From: Chryseobacterium sp. StRB126
GTDB taxonomy: Bacteria; Bacteroidota; Bacteroidia; Flavobacteriales; Weeksellaceae
Reading direction: 5' to 3'
DNA length: 64,000 nt
NCBI RefSeq assembly: GCF_000829375.1
Contig: NZ_AP014624.1
Coordinates: 1,240,001-1,304,000, forward strand
Shown: one piece after another, positions 24,750 to 32,834 of the stretch
Layout of the letters: each line of letters opens with the position of its first letter
Position numbering within the stretch: the first letter of the stretch is position 1
The notes under the pieces: model-generated
Seen by the model: the letters and a program-made list of their open reading frames with translations, nothing else
Databases searched by the model: none
What the model was told of the DNA's origin: nothing
Translations under genes and position numbers: made by a program

Positions 24750-25454
24750 ATGGAAAAACATTTTGAATTAACACAAGAATATAAAATCAACTTTTTAGGG
24801 GTTAAGCTTTTCAGAATTAAAGCCACTAAAAACTCAAAATACGTAAACGAAGGTGAATTAGGCGGGTGGATAGAAAAAGAAGATTGTCTGTCCGGTAATG
24901 CTTGGGTGTCCGGTAATGCTTTGGTGTCCGGTGATGCTAGGGTGTACGGTGATGCTTTGGTGTACGGTGATGCTTTGGTGTCCGGTGATGCTAGGGTGTC
25001 CGGTGATGCTAGGGTGTACGGTGATGCTTTGGTGTCCGGTGATGCTAGGGTGTACGGTGATGCTAGGGTGTACGGTAATGCTAGGGTGTACGGTAATGCT
25101 TTGGTGTACGGTAATGCTAGGGTGTACGGTAATGCTAGGGTGTACGGTAATGCTTTGGTGTACGGTAATGCTAGGGTGTACGGTAATGCTTTGGTGTACG
25201 GTGATGCTAGGGTGTACGGTGATGCTGAGACAAAATCAAACAATGATTATTGCTGTTTCCAAAACTTCGGGTCTGCAAATAGAACTACAACATTCTTCAA
25301 AGAGAAAGACAATATGATAAAAGTTAGTTGTGGTTGCTTTTCCGGTTCTATTGAAGAATTTGAGAATGAGGTCAGAAAAACACATGGTGAAGGTAAAAAT
25401 GCTAAGGAATACATTTCAATCATTGAGGTAGTTAAAATAAAATTTGGATTATGA
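24750..25454 (+). CDS. Hexapeptide-repeat (GNARVY/GDARVY) phage protein
   Basis: 234 residues. The N-terminal cap (about 1-45) ends ELGGWIEKEDCLSGNAWV, the usual opening of these phage proteins. Eighteen complete hexapeptides [S/Y]-G-[N/D]-A-[R/L/W]-V and a partial one follow (residues 48-159), expected to form a left-handed beta-helix or similar solenoid. The C-terminal cap has CGCFSGSIEEFENEVRKTHGEGKNAKEY. The type is widespread in phages of gut and flavobacterial hosts and has no established function. The repeat is open in several other frames, giving false ORFs on both strands. Confidence 0.75.
   Translation: MEKHFELTQEYKINFLGVKLFRIKATKNSKYVNEGELGGWIEKEDCLSGNAWVSGNALVSGDARVYGDALVYGDALVSGDARVSGDARVYGDALVSGDARVYGDARVYGNARVYGNALVYGNARVYGNARVYGNALVYGNARVYGNALVYGDARVYGDAETKSNNDYCCFQNFGSANRTTTFFKEKDNMIKVSCGCFSGSIEEFENEVRKTHGEGKNAKEYISIIEVVKIKFGL
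24891..25226 (+). repeat. Tandem 18-bp coding repeat, about 18.7 copies
   Basis: The unit is T[A/C]C-GGT-[A/G]AT-GCT-[AGG/TTG]-GTG. Third positions are almost constant and variation is confined to three codons (Tyr/Ser, Asn/Asp, Arg/Leu, with one TGG). Such near-identity suggests recent expansion by slippage or unequal recombination. Confidence 0.9.
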
Positions 25455-25636
25455 ACCTAACCGACTACCTACAACTTCCAATATCGGAAAGAAAACAAAT
25501 AGTAACTGAACCGGTAGGGATTAAAGATCCTCTTTGGATGGAAAGACTTAAAACAGCAATAAAAGAAAAAAATCCTTGGATAATAATTTTTAATTGTGAT
25601 TTAATGGATGAGTATCATACCCTTAAAAAAGTATAA
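25451..25636 (+). CDS. Small hypothetical phage protein
   Basis: 61 residues, starting in the ATGA overlap with the repeat-protein stop. MNLTDYLQLPISERKQIVTEP is followed by GIKDPLWMERLKTAIKEK. LPISERKQ resembles the LPISERNE of the small protein at 39003. No known domain. Confidence 0.45.
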   Translation: MNLTDYLQLPISERKQIVTEPVGIKDPLWMERLKTAIKEKNPWIIIFNCDLMDEYHTLKKV

Positions 25637-25638
25637 CC

Positions 25639-25785
25639 ATGACACATTCAGTAACCATAAGAATTGAAAACCATAATGGTATATGGTATGTCAATTACAA
25701 GCGCCTTGGGCATGACAAGCTTTCTGAAATGGAGCAAAGTGCCTTAAACGAGTTCATCAAAGAGTTTAAACAATCAAATCAATAA
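25639..25785 (+). CDS. 48-residue hypothetical protein
   Basis: MTHSVTIRIENHNGIWYVNY then KRLGHDKLSEMEQSALNEFI, ending SNQ. It starts 2 bp after the preceding stop and ends 2 bp before the next ATG, which supports expression as part of the operon. No domain recognised. Confidence 0.45.
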   Translation: MTHSVTIRIENHNGIWYVNYKRLGHDKLSEMEQSALNEFIKEFKQSNQ

Positions 25786-25787
25786 TC

Positions 25788-26315
25788 ATGGAAAATATAA
25801 ATTGGAAAAATCAACATTGCGGAGTAATCCAAGGAGAATATACTGATGTCTTAGAACTAATGCCTGATCTGGCGGATTTATTAAAATCTTTTCCTGAAAA
25901 TCCTAATGATTTTATATGGGATGTTAAAGTTCACATGTTAATGCCTAACCAGTACCCATGTATTCCAAATTGGCACAGAGACATGATACCAAGAGATTCA
26001 GAATTAAAGGAAGATGAAAGTAAAATTGATGAATCGAAACCAATGTACTTATGGTTGTCAAATGCTCCACTAACGATTTTTAAAGATGAATACGGCGAAG
26101 AATATGAAGTTGAAGCCGGAAAGTGGCACCGATTTACCCAAAGAGATTGGCATTGCGGTCAGCCAGCAAAAGAATTTACATGGCGTGGATTAATCAGGGC
26201 ATGCCATAAAGATTTGGGAATTAATTCCAAGACAGTAAACAATCCATTTGAAAATAAATCAGTTTTAAGGCGTCACTGTCAGGTTTACTTAGATGCCGGA
26301 AATTTTAAATGGTAA
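25788..26315 (+). CDS. 2OG-Fe(II) dioxygenase-like phage protein
   Basis: 175 residues. A candidate iron-binding pattern is visible: His63-Arg-Asp65 in IPNWHRDMIPR, distal His122 in RDWHCGQPA and Arg133 in TWRGLIRA, 11 residues after that His, the spacing expected for the Arg that holds the 2-oxoglutarate carboxylate. WKVH-like and WLSNAPLTIF strands fit a jelly-roll. No similar named family came to mind, so the substrate is unknown; DNA, tRNA or protein are all possible. It lies in the early operon before recombination genes. The motif match is by eye. Confidence 0.5.
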   Translation: MENINWKNQHCGVIQGEYTDVLELMPDLADLLKSFPENPNDFIWDVKVHMLMPNQYPCIPNWHRDMIPRDSELKEDESKIDESKPMYLWLSNAPLTIFKDEYGEEYEVEAGKWHRFTQRDWHCGQPAKEFTWRGLIRACHKDLGINSKTVNNPFENKSVLRRHCQVYLDAGNFKW

Positions 26316-26339
26316 AATAACCAAAGCAAAAATGAAGAT

Positions 26340-26615
26340 ATGGATATTCAAGACTACAGCCGGGGGCGGAATAACGCTAATTCCAAACTCGCATTCAAAA
26401 AAGTAAAGGAGACTATTCCAGCAATGTGGGAGAAAGTTTTAAATGAAGTAGACGGAAAAAGATCCACAATAGATATCGCAAATATACTGGGAGTTCCAAT
26501 ACACACTATTTCAGGACGGTTCAGTGAGCTAAAAGCTAAAAACAAAACCTATCAAACCTCATCAACAAAGATTGGCAGTAAGCACTACGCGGTCTATTCA
26601 AAAACAATCAATTAA
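26340..26615 (+). CDS. Winged-helix DNA-binding-like small protein
   Basis: 91 residues. MWEKVLNEVDGKRSTIDIAN then ILGVPIHTISGRFSELKAKN looks like a winged helix with its recognition helix, and the C-terminal TKIGSKHYAVYSK is like the wing strands. The gene ends 2 bp before the next ATG. Possible early regulator. Confidence 0.55.
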   Translation: MDIQDYSRGRNNANSKLAFKKVKETIPAMWEKVLNEVDGKRSTIDIANILGVPIHTISGRFSELKAKNKTYQTSSTKIGSKHYAVYSKTIN

Positions 26616-26617
26616 TT

Positions 26618-27130
26618 ATGGAAAAACAATCTAAAACACACTTCAGAAAAGTTTACAAGTCTGACCACTTAGGAGTGGCGGATCTTGAGGACTACATGGA
26701 AGATGGAAAAAGGCTTGTTTTCAAAATACGGGAAGTTAAACAGGAGTTAGGAGCTACAGTAGCAGGGAAGAAGGGCAATTTCAATATCGCATATTTTGAA
26801 GAAAATATAAAGCCTCTAGTATTAAATGCAACAAATGCTACAGTATTAAAGGGATTCTCCGGATCGTCATTCGTAGAGGATTGGAAAGGATTATTAATTG
26901 AGCTATTTATTGACTCTACAGTAAAAATGAAAGGTGATGTAGTTGGAGGGGTCAGAATCGTAAAAAAGCAACCAATTATTGATACAGACTTAACAAATGA
27001 AATTAATTCATGTAAAGAAGTTTCAGAGCTTGGCAAACTATTCGGCAAAATGTCAAAGGATCAACAGCAGAGATATAAAATATTAGTAATTGAACGTAAA
27101 AAAGAATTAGAAAATGTTAAGAGTGCGTGA
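26618..27130 (+). CDS. Phage recombination-associated protein of unknown function
   Basis: 170 residues beginning MEKQSKTHFRKVYKSDHLGV then ADLEDYMEDG. I have seen this opening in Bacteroidota phages next to exonuclease and SSB genes, without a name. A beta-rich N-terminal part (LVFKIREVKQELGATVAGKKG) is followed by a helical C-terminus (ELGKLFGKMSKDQQQRYKIL). Stop overlaps the exonuclease start by 17 bp, so the two are translationally linked and probably act together, perhaps in single-strand annealing or end processing. Confidence 0.5.
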   Translation: MEKQSKTHFRKVYKSDHLGVADLEDYMEDGKRLVFKIREVKQELGATVAGKKGNFNIAYFEENIKPLVLNATNATVLKGFSGSSFVEDWKGLLIELFIDSTVKMKGDVVGGVRIVKKQPIIDTDLTNEINSCKEVSELGKLFGKMSKDQQQRYKILVIERKKELENVKSA

Positions 27131-27950
27131 TTTTTCAAATTATAAGTTTCGTCCTCATGCAGTTGGAAAATTAATGAAGGGATTGCCAAAACCTTTAACT
27201 CAAAATCAGACGGAAACATTAATAGCTCTTGAGGAAAAATATTCAAATCAAAAGATCACTGAAAAGCAACTTGAAACACTAGTTGATCTAAGAAAAAAAC
27301 AAAAAGCAAAACCTGTATTATCTGAAGGAGCTAAGACATATTTAAAATCAATATTTAAAGAAGAGGTTTTTGGAAGAAAAAAAGAAGTTCAGAATAAATA
27401 CCTAACTAAAGGTATCGCAGTTGAGGATGAAAATATCAACTTGTATAATGAAGTTAACGGAACTTTTCTTATTAAAAACGAAGTTAGATATGAAAATGAA
27501 TTCTTTACTGGTGAAATGGATATTGAAGAGGATGATGAGATTATTGATTTTAAAAGCTCATGGGATTATTCAACATTTCCGCTGTTTGAAGACGATGTGC
27601 CTAACGAAGATTATGAAGATCAACTATTAGCATACATGGACCTTCGTCCAAATGTTAAATCTGCAAAGTTAGTATACGGACTTGTAGACACCCCGGTTGA
27701 TTTGATATTAGATGAGAAAAGGAGGATAGGATGGAAACTAGGTTTAATAGATGGGCTTCCGGAAGATTTAGATGAAGAAATAACCAGAAATATGACTTAC
27801 GCTGATATTCCTAAAGAAGCCCGAATTAAAAAATTTATCATATACAGAGATGAAAAAAGGATAGACCAGATTAAAGCTATGATCTTGCTAGCAAGAGAAT
27901 ATCTCAACTCGCTAAACACAACTTTAGCAAAACACTTACAATTAATTTAA
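27114..27950 (+). CDS. Phage PD-(D/E)XK exonuclease
   Basis: 278 residues. The nuclease core has GEMDIEED with Asp136 and IIDFKSSW with Asp145 and Lys147, the PD-(D/E)XK pattern of lambda-exonuclease and YqaJ-like enzymes; NEDYEDQLLAYMDL matches the helix after the core (QLxxYM). The N-terminal third is helical. It probably resects double-stranded phage DNA for recombination, working with the preceding gene and the SSB-like protein that follows 12 bp downstream. Confidence 0.8.
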   Translation: MLRVRDFSNYKFRPHAVGKLMKGLPKPLTQNQTETLIALEEKYSNQKITEKQLETLVDLRKKQKAKPVLSEGAKTYLKSIFKEEVFGRKKEVQNKYLTKGIAVEDENINLYNEVNGTFLIKNEVRYENEFFTGEMDIEEDDEIIDFKSSWDYSTFPLFEDDVPNEDYEDQLLAYMDLRPNVKSAKLVYGLVDTPVDLILDEKRRIGWKLGLIDGLPEDLDEEITRNMTYADIPKEARIKKFIIYRDEKRIDQIKAMILLAREYLNSLNTTLAKHLQLI

Positions 27951-27962
27951 AAACAAATAAAA

Positions 27963-28238
27963 ATGAGCAAAATAATCAATGTACGACTTGAATTAGACAA
28001 AATTGATAAATCAAAAATTGTCGTAGGTGAAAAAGGTAAATATTTAAACATTATCGTAGCTGAAAGAAAAGAAACAGATCAATACGGAAATACGCATACT
28101 GTATACATTCAGCAGACTAAAGAAGAAAGGGAGGCTAAGGAAGATAAGGTTTACATGGGATCAGGAAAAGAGTTTGAGTTTGAAAACGATGTTAAAAACT
28201 TGGTCCCAGGTTCTGATGATGACGATTTACCATTCTAA
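27963..28238 (+). CDS. SSB-like protein with acidic DDDDLPF tail
   Basis: 91 residues. The C-terminal GSDDDDLPF is the acidic-aromatic tip by which SSB proteins bind partners. The rest (LELDKIDKSKIVVGEKGKYL then NIIVAERKETDQYGNTHTVY) could form a small OB fold. The position after the exonuclease fits a single-stranded-DNA-binding role during phage recombination. The fold is not certain. Confidence 0.65.
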   Translation: MSKIINVRLELDKIDKSKIVVGEKGKYLNIIVAERKETDQYGNTHTVYIQQTKEEREAKEDKVYMGSGKEFEFENDVKNLVPGSDDDDLPF

Positions 28239-28240
28239 CT

Positions 28241-28381
28241 ATGAAAGACAAAGACGGATACTGGACTGGCCGTGATGCAAACGGCCTATTCAAATGGAAC
28301 GAAAAAAGACTAATCAGAATCGAAAACGACAAAAAGAAAAATGAAGATAACCGAAAAAATAACAATCACAAACGAGGATAA
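28241..28381 (+). CDS. 46-residue hypothetical protein
   Basis: MKDKDGYWTGRDANGLFKWN then EKRLIRIENDKKK. Starts 2 bp after the SSB-like gene and overlaps the methyltransferase start by 41 bp. Very polar. Position makes it plausible, but there is no other support. Confidence 0.35.
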   Translation: MKDKDGYWTGRDANGLFKWNEKRLIRIENDKKKNEDNRKNNNHKRG

Positions 28382-28976
28382 CATGGAACTTATGGCAAGA
28401 TATCCAGATAACTACTTTGATCTAGCTATTGTTGACCCACCATATGGATTAGGTGCAAAACTTGTTGAAGGAGGAAAGTCCAAAAAAAGAAGGTTTAATA
28501 AAAATTTAGAAGCGGTTAAATGGGATGAAGTTCCATCGACAGATTATTTTAATGAGTTGTTCAGAGTATCTAAAAATCAAATTATTTGGGGGAGTAACTA
28601 TTTTGATTTACCACCAACCCGATGCAACATAATTTGGGATAAAAAACAAACAAATTTTACTGGAGCAGATTTTGAACTAGCATGGACATCCTTTGATAAA
28701 GCAAGTAAAGCCTTTAGACTTAGCAGAGTAGAAGCATATACTAATGGTAAAATTCATCCAACTCAGAAACCAGTGGCTTTGTATACTTGGCTATTAGATA
28801 AATATGCAAAACACGGAGATAAAATACTTGATACGCATTTAGGATCTGGTAGTATAGCAATAGCCTGTTACGATTATGGATTTGAGTTAACAGCCTGTGA
28901 GCTTGACGAAGACTACTACAATGATTCAATTAACCGAATTAAAAACCATGTATCACAACTAAAAATATTCCAATGA
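28341..28976 (+). CDS. Solitary DNA adenine/cytosine-N4 methyltransferase (beta class)
   Basis: 211 residues. Motif IV DPPYGLG lies near residue 32. KIHPTQKP and the SAM-binding THLGSGSIAIAC (motif I) come near the C-terminus, so IV precedes I, the beta order of N6/N4 enzymes. It methylates DNA using S-adenosylmethionine. No restriction enzyme gene is next to it, so its role is likely protection of phage DNA or regulation. Its stop overlaps the next start by 4 bp. A second, related methyltransferase is at 34507. Confidence 0.85.
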   Translation: MKITEKITITNEDNMELMARYPDNYFDLAIVDPPYGLGAKLVEGGKSKKRRFNKNLEAVKWDEVPSTDYFNELFRVSKNQIIWGSNYFDLPPTRCNIIWDKKQTNFTGADFELAWTSFDKASKAFRLSRVEAYTNGKIHPTQKPVALYTWLLDKYAKHGDKILDTHLGSGSIAIACYDYGFELTACELDEDYYNDSINRIKNHVSQLKIFQ

Positions 28977-29380
28977 GAAACCCAAAAACAAACCCAGAAA
29001 TTGAGTCAATTAAAAATAGACTTAGACAGGAAATTCTTCCTGAAGGATATATTCCAAATTCAAGAGTTGCAAAACAAATAGATCTACTTGATGCAACAGC
29101 AACCCTAGAGTATGCAAAAAAACAAAACCGCCCAGTTCGTAGAGCATTACCGGGAGAGTGTGAGGCTAAAAGAAAAGATATATACAAGCAATATCAGAAA
29201 AAACAACAAGACTACATGTATAATTCTAAAGAAGCTGCTGAAGAGCTTGGAATATCTAGAAACAATCTTTGGTATCATAAAAATGTGAACAATATTACTC
29301 CGATTAAAGTTGGCAAAAGAAATTACTTCACAGAAGCCGAAATAATCAGATTTAGAGCTTGCGTTTTACAAGCTTCATGA
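28973..29380 (+). CDS. MerR-like HTH protein
   Basis: 135 residues. The C-terminal YNSKEAAEELGISRNNLWYH then KNVNNITPIKVGKRNYFTEA is a helix-turn-helix with wing, like DNA-binding domain 17/excisionase folds. The N-terminal 75 residues are basic and helical. Possible transcriptional regulator of middle genes; the 140-bp region after it has no ORF above 25 codons. Confidence 0.6.
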   Translation: MRNPKTNPEIESIKNRLRQEILPEGYIPNSRVAKQIDLLDATATLEYAKKQNRPVRRALPGECEAKRKDIYKQYQKKQQDYMYNSKEAAEELGISRNNLWYHKNVNNITPIKVGKRNYFTEAEIIRFRACVLQAS

Positions 29381-29522
29381 AAAATACCATGTAAGAAGTG
29401 ATGTTTAAACATGGTGGAAATTTAATCCGGCAAAAATTGAATGAATGTATTAAAGTCCGGATCTGAAGTACAGGCTTACCGTGCCTGGTAAAAAATTAAG
29501 TAACAAAAGTTATATAGAAGAT

Positions 29523-29828
29523 ATGAACGCACAAACATTAAACAGTAAACTAGAGGCTTATATTAATCTTTCAGAAGAAGAGAAGAAAAAAAAGCCAATG
29601 TATAAATCAGATTATTTCAGACTATTTGATTATCCGGACGAAACAAGTAGTATAGATTTGATGAGCAAAAAAGAAATTAAAGTTGGTGATGATTTTAGAG
29701 ATCACAAAGGGAGGTTACATGTTATTACTGAGATAGTATCATACCGTCCGCACAAAGGAGTTTTTAGCAACGAAGAAAATAGGCATACAGTAGCTATCGT
29801 TAATTCTGAAATCATCCCAGGAGTTTAA
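29523..29828 (+). CDS. Hypothetical phage protein
   Basis: 101 residues from MNAQTLNSKLEAYINLSEEE; an in-frame GTG at 29481 would add 14 residues. IKVGDDFRDHKGRLHVITEI could be a small beta-barrel (SH3-like). C-terminus is VAIVNSEIIPGV. No family recognised. Confidence 0.45.
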   Translation: MNAQTLNSKLEAYINLSEEEKKKKPMYKSDYFRLFDYPDETSSIDLMSKKEIKVGDDFRDHKGRLHVITEIVSYRPHKGVFSNEENRHTVAIVNSEIIPGV

Positions 29829-29846
29829 TTTATTCAGGATGAAGAT

Positions 29847-30488
29847 ATGCCACAAAGAATTTTACGAGACTGGACAGACAGCGAGCCAGTAGATAATCTT
29901 TCTTTCCAGGCAGAAGTTCTTTTAACACGTTTGATTATGAAAGCCGATGACTTCGGATCATATCACGCAAATCCCAAATTATTAAATGCGTTTTGTTTCC
30001 CGCTGAAGAATATTAGAGAAACCGACATTACCCGATGGTTACAAGAGTTAGCTTCATCCGGTTTGATCGTCCTCTACGATGCCGAAAACAAACCATTTCT
30101 AAATATTTTGAATTTTAATCAAAGATTGCGAAGTATGAAAAGATGTTTTCCGCAAATACCTGAAAACGTGATAATTGAAAATTGTCAGCAAGTCGCGGGC
30201 AAGTCGCGGGCGAGTTGTCAGCCTGAAGTAGAAGTAGAAGTAGAAGTAGAAGAGGAAGGGAAAAGAACCATTCCTCCCCTAAATTTCAAAAAAATAACAA
30301 AAGAGGAATTTCATTTAGAATTAAAGAACTACGTAGAAGAATTTGGAAAAGATATTGTAACAAAGTTCTTCAACTATTGGTCTGAAAAAGACACGAAAGG
30401 TAAAATGAAATTTCAAAAACAAGACACTTGGGAAACTAAGCTAAGATTAATAACATGGAAAAACAACGAAGGAAAATGGAACAAGTAA
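29847..30488 (+). CDS. Phage replisome organiser / helicase-loader protein
   Basis: 213 residues. The first 100 (RDWTDSEPVDNLSFQAEVLL then TRLIMKADDFGSYHANPKLL) match the winged-helix N-terminus of phage replication initiators. A linker of Glu-Val repeats (EVEVEVEVEEE, from tandem GAAGTA) leads to a C-terminal domain ending TWETKLRLITWKNNEGKW, typical of helicase-loader partners. It would bind the phage origin and recruit the DnaB helicase encoded next, which overlaps it by 34 bp. Confidence 0.75.
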   Translation: MPQRILRDWTDSEPVDNLSFQAEVLLTRLIMKADDFGSYHANPKLLNAFCFPLKNIRETDITRWLQELASSGLIVLYDAENKPFLNILNFNQRLRSMKRCFPQIPENVIIENCQQVAGKSRASCQPEVEVEVEVEEEGKRTIPPLNFKKITKEEFHLELKNYVEEFGKDIVTKFFNYWSEKDTKGKMKFQKQDTWETKLRLITWKNNEGKWNK

Positions 30489-31933
30489 ATGGAAGACTTC
30501 CGCCAAGTGAAATTGACTTTGAAAGATTGATCATAGGTACATTGCTAATAGACAAAAAAGCAATAGATGTGTGTATCAAAAGACTGGGGCGAAACTCAGA
30601 TGTTTTTTACGATCCTAGACATGTAGAAATTTACTCTGTAGTTCAAAAACTAAAAGAGTCTGATGTGCCAATTGATATGATGACTGTTATACAGGAGCTT
30701 AAGAGAACAGATAAATTAACAATTGCCGGAGGTGATCATTACATTATCAATCTTACAATGGGAGTAAGCTCATCTGCTCACCTGGAATACCATGTTATGT
30801 CGGTTTGGCAATCGTATCTACGTAGAAAGCTGATTAATATTTGTGGAAACTTAATTGATGAATCTTACAACAATACAGAATCTACACTTGATATTTTCAC
30901 TAAACTACAAACAAAGGTATTTGAAATTGAAGAAGAAATCGCTGCACAGCAGGAAACGCCAAACGCTCAGGACTTATTCCAGCAGGTAATAGAACAGCAA
31001 AAGCAGAATGTTATTCCGGGTGTTCCATGTAAAAACAGGGATATTCAGTTCAGAATGAACGGATGGAGAAATGGATCTTTAGTTGTAATAGGTGCAAGGC
31101 CGGCTATGGGAAAAACGGCTTTTGTTCTTGACGAAGCATTGGGAATTGCTAAACAGGGGAATCCGGTAGCTTTTGTAAGCTTTGAAATGTCAGCGATAGA
31201 GCTCCAAGAAAGGCAGATGGCGAATGAACTTGAAATCAATGGAACTAAGTTCCGCGATCGTCAACTTTCAGATCAAGACTGGCAGAGGATTTATCAGTGC
31301 TCAATATTTGAAAATTTACCACTTTACATAATAGAGGGAAAAACCGTCAATTTTGAACTCAATAGGACAATTGCTAAGCTGAGGCTTTTAAAGAAGGAGA
31401 AGGGGCTTAAAATGGTCATTTGGGACTATATTCAGCTCACTGAGGTAGCCGGATTAGAAAAGGGAAAGAATAGAGAGCAAATTATCTCTACAATTTCCAG
31501 AAAAATGAAACAACTTGCCCAAGAATTAGATTTGCCGATTGTTGCTCTTTCTCAATTATCAAGATCTGTAGAACAAAGACCTGGAAAAAGACCTCAATTA
31601 GCAGACTTAAGAGAGTCAGGAGCGATTGAACAAGATGCTGATGTTGTGGGTTTTCTTTTCCGTCCAGAATATTACAAAATAGATAAATGGGATAATGATC
31701 CTGAAGGCGCAGAAACGGACACAAAAGGGCAAGTTGAATTGATGGTTGAGAAGTTCAGAGGCGGTTCGGTTTTCACTGAAAGAATGAAATTTAGAGGGGA
31801 TTATCAAAGATTTTACCCTATCGAAGAAGAGTTTGAATATAAGAATCCGGTCCCATTAGGAAATCTCTCAGATGCTTTTGACGCTCCGGCTAACGAAAAA
31901 AGAATAATCCAAGATGAAGAATACCCATTCTAA
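30455..31933 (+). CDS. dnaB: DnaB-type replicative helicase
   Basis: 492 residues (start at 30455; 30476 possible). The N-terminal domain (PSEIDFERLIIGTLLIDKKA) is followed by the RecA core: Walker A GARPAMGKTAF near residue 213, FVSFEMSAIELQER, Walker B VIWDYIQL, then SQLSRSVEQRPGKRPQLADL and RESGAIEQDADVV, all conserved in DnaB. C-terminal arginine-finger region is VEKFRGG. It unwinds the phage DNA at the fork. Full length and intact. Confidence 0.93.
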   Translation: MEKQRRKMEQVNGRLPPSEIDFERLIIGTLLIDKKAIDVCIKRLGRNSDVFYDPRHVEIYSVVQKLKESDVPIDMMTVIQELKRTDKLTIAGGDHYIINLTMGVSSSAHLEYHVMSVWQSYLRRKLINICGNLIDESYNNTESTLDIFTKLQTKVFEIEEEIAAQQETPNAQDLFQQVIEQQKQNVIPGVPCKNRDIQFRMNGWRNGSLVVIGARPAMGKTAFVLDEALGIAKQGNPVAFVSFEMSAIELQERQMANELEINGTKFRDRQLSDQDWQRIYQCSIFENLPLYIIEGKTVNFELNRTIAKLRLLKKEKGLKMVIWDYIQLTEVAGLEKGKNREQIISTISRKMKQLAQELDLPIVALSQLSRSVEQRPGKRPQLADLRESGAIEQDADVVGFLFRPEYYKIDKWDNDPEGAETDTKGQVELMVEKFRGGSVFTERMKFRGDYQRFYPIEEEFEYKNPVPLGNLSDAFDAPANEKRIIQDEEYPF

Positions 31934-32102
31934 CGAGTTGGAAGAGTTCAAGAAAAATTACCAACAGCGAATAGAAAACTTAGCAAAGTCAAAAGCAGAA
32001 TGGATTAAGGACTTTGTTGAATCTCAGAAACCTAAAAATCCTATTAAAACAGTAGGGGAGATGTATAAAGAACTTAAACGAAAAGACTTTAAAGCTTCTT
32101 AA
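31914..32102 (+). CDS. Small helical protein after dnaB
   Basis: 62 residues, overlapping the dnaB stop by 20 bp: MKNTHSNELEEFKKNYQQRI and ENLAKSKAEWIKDFVE, very charged and helical. Its 3' end overlaps the convergent regulator gene by 14 bp. Unknown role. Confidence 0.4.
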   Translation: MKNTHSNELEEFKKNYQQRIENLAKSKAEWIKDFVESQKPKNPIKTVGEMYKELKRKDFKAS

Positions 32103-32304
32103 TATCATCAGCAAGTTTATTGAGAACGCGTTTAGCTTCTTTAATGTCATCTTCTGTAATTCTTTGTATCCCAGATCCGGCTTTTTTCTCATTTAACTTA
32201 TTATAAAGCTTAATTCTAGGGTTGTTATTTTCCGGCCACATCTCTTTTGCAAGTTGTGACATGTTAATAATAGAATGCTTTTCTAAAAAATCCTTCAAAT
32301 TCAT
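32089..32304 (-). CDS. Small minus-strand DNA-binding regulator
   Basis: 71 residues: NLKDFLEKHSIINMSQLAKE then MWPENNNPRIKLYNKLNEKK, with a SQLAKEMW helix like an HTH and a dimer-like C-terminus. It is transcribed against the surrounding genes and faces a promoter region with two palindromes (32328-32386). It is probably a local repressor of the genes from 32427 and of itself. Confidence 0.55.
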   Translation of the reverse strand: MNLKDFLEKHSIINMSQLAKEMWPENNNPRIKLYNKLNEKKAGSGIQRITEDDIKEAKRVLNKLADDIKKL

Positions 32305-32327
32305 TTAACAAAGGTAGTAAATAAAAA

Positions 32328-32386
32328 TATATTACAAAAAGTATATATTTTATTTGGATCATATATTACAAAAGTAATATATTTAC
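32328..32386 (+). promoter_or_regulatory. Paired palindromic operators overlapping a promoter
   Basis: Perfect palindrome ATATATTAC-AAAA-GTAATATAT at 32361-32382 and an imperfect copy TATATTAC-AAAAA-GTATATA at 32328-32347. A promoter-like TTTG (32353-32356), 21 bp, TATATTTA (32378-32385) overlaps the perfect palindrome, so binding would block transcription of the downstream gene. Confidence 0.6.
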
Positions 32387-32426
32387 AAAGTCAAATCAAA
32401 TTAACAACAATTAAAAATTCAACAAC

Positions 32427-32744
32427 ATGAACACATTTAAAGAAAGCTTATTAAATCTATTAGGATTAAAAACAAAAGAAGAATTTGCAGAAGAGTTGCA
32501 TAATGTGCTTGAAAGTTTTAAATCTTCAATAGTTGTAAAATTAGAGTCTGAATTCATTTTCAGAGATTCAGATTTAGAAGAAACTATCGGTAGTGGATGC
32601 TATGTGGCACCTCCAGCAAAAGGTGAATACTATATCACAGATAAAGCTATCTACGAGGTGATGCAAGTAACGCACTCTTATAGATCTTCAATCGAGGCTG
32701 GGACTATTCAAGTAAGAAAAGTGAGAGATCTTAGATCAAAATAA
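32427..32744 (+). CDS. Hypothetical phage protein
   Basis: 105 residues. First gene behind the paired operators. MNTFKESLLNLLGLKTKEEF (helical) is followed by TIGSGCYVAPPAKGEYYITD and a beta-like segment. No recognised domain. Confidence 0.45.
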   Translation: MNTFKESLLNLLGLKTKEEFAEELHNVLESFKSSIVVKLESEFIFRDSDLEETIGSGCYVAPPAKGEYYITDKAIYEVMQVTHSYRSSIEAGTIQVRKVRDLRSK

Positions 32745-32786
32745 ACATTGTTAAAGCAGGCCTATAATGGTCTCATGGTTAAGTTT

Positions 32787-32810
32787 CCCCGGCTCTCGGG
32801 TCGGGGTTTT
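32787..32810 (+). terminator. GC-rich hairpin terminator
   Basis: CCCCG and CGGGG pair around GCTCTCGGGT and are followed by TTTTA, 40 bp after the previous gene. Confidence 0.6.
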
Positions 32811-32834
32811 ATTTAAAACGCAAAATTTTTAAAA

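Noticed and set aside
24891..25226. CRISPR array
   Set aside because: Units are contiguous 18-bp repeats without spacers and lie within a good reading frame; no cas genes are present.
24734..25317. Long ORFs in other frames and on the minus strand over the hexapeptide repeat (MLGCTVMLWC- and YTKALPYTLA-type proteins)
   Set aside because: The 18-bp unit has no stop in several frames, so long false ORFs are expected; only the 24750-25454 frame has meaningful caps at both ends.
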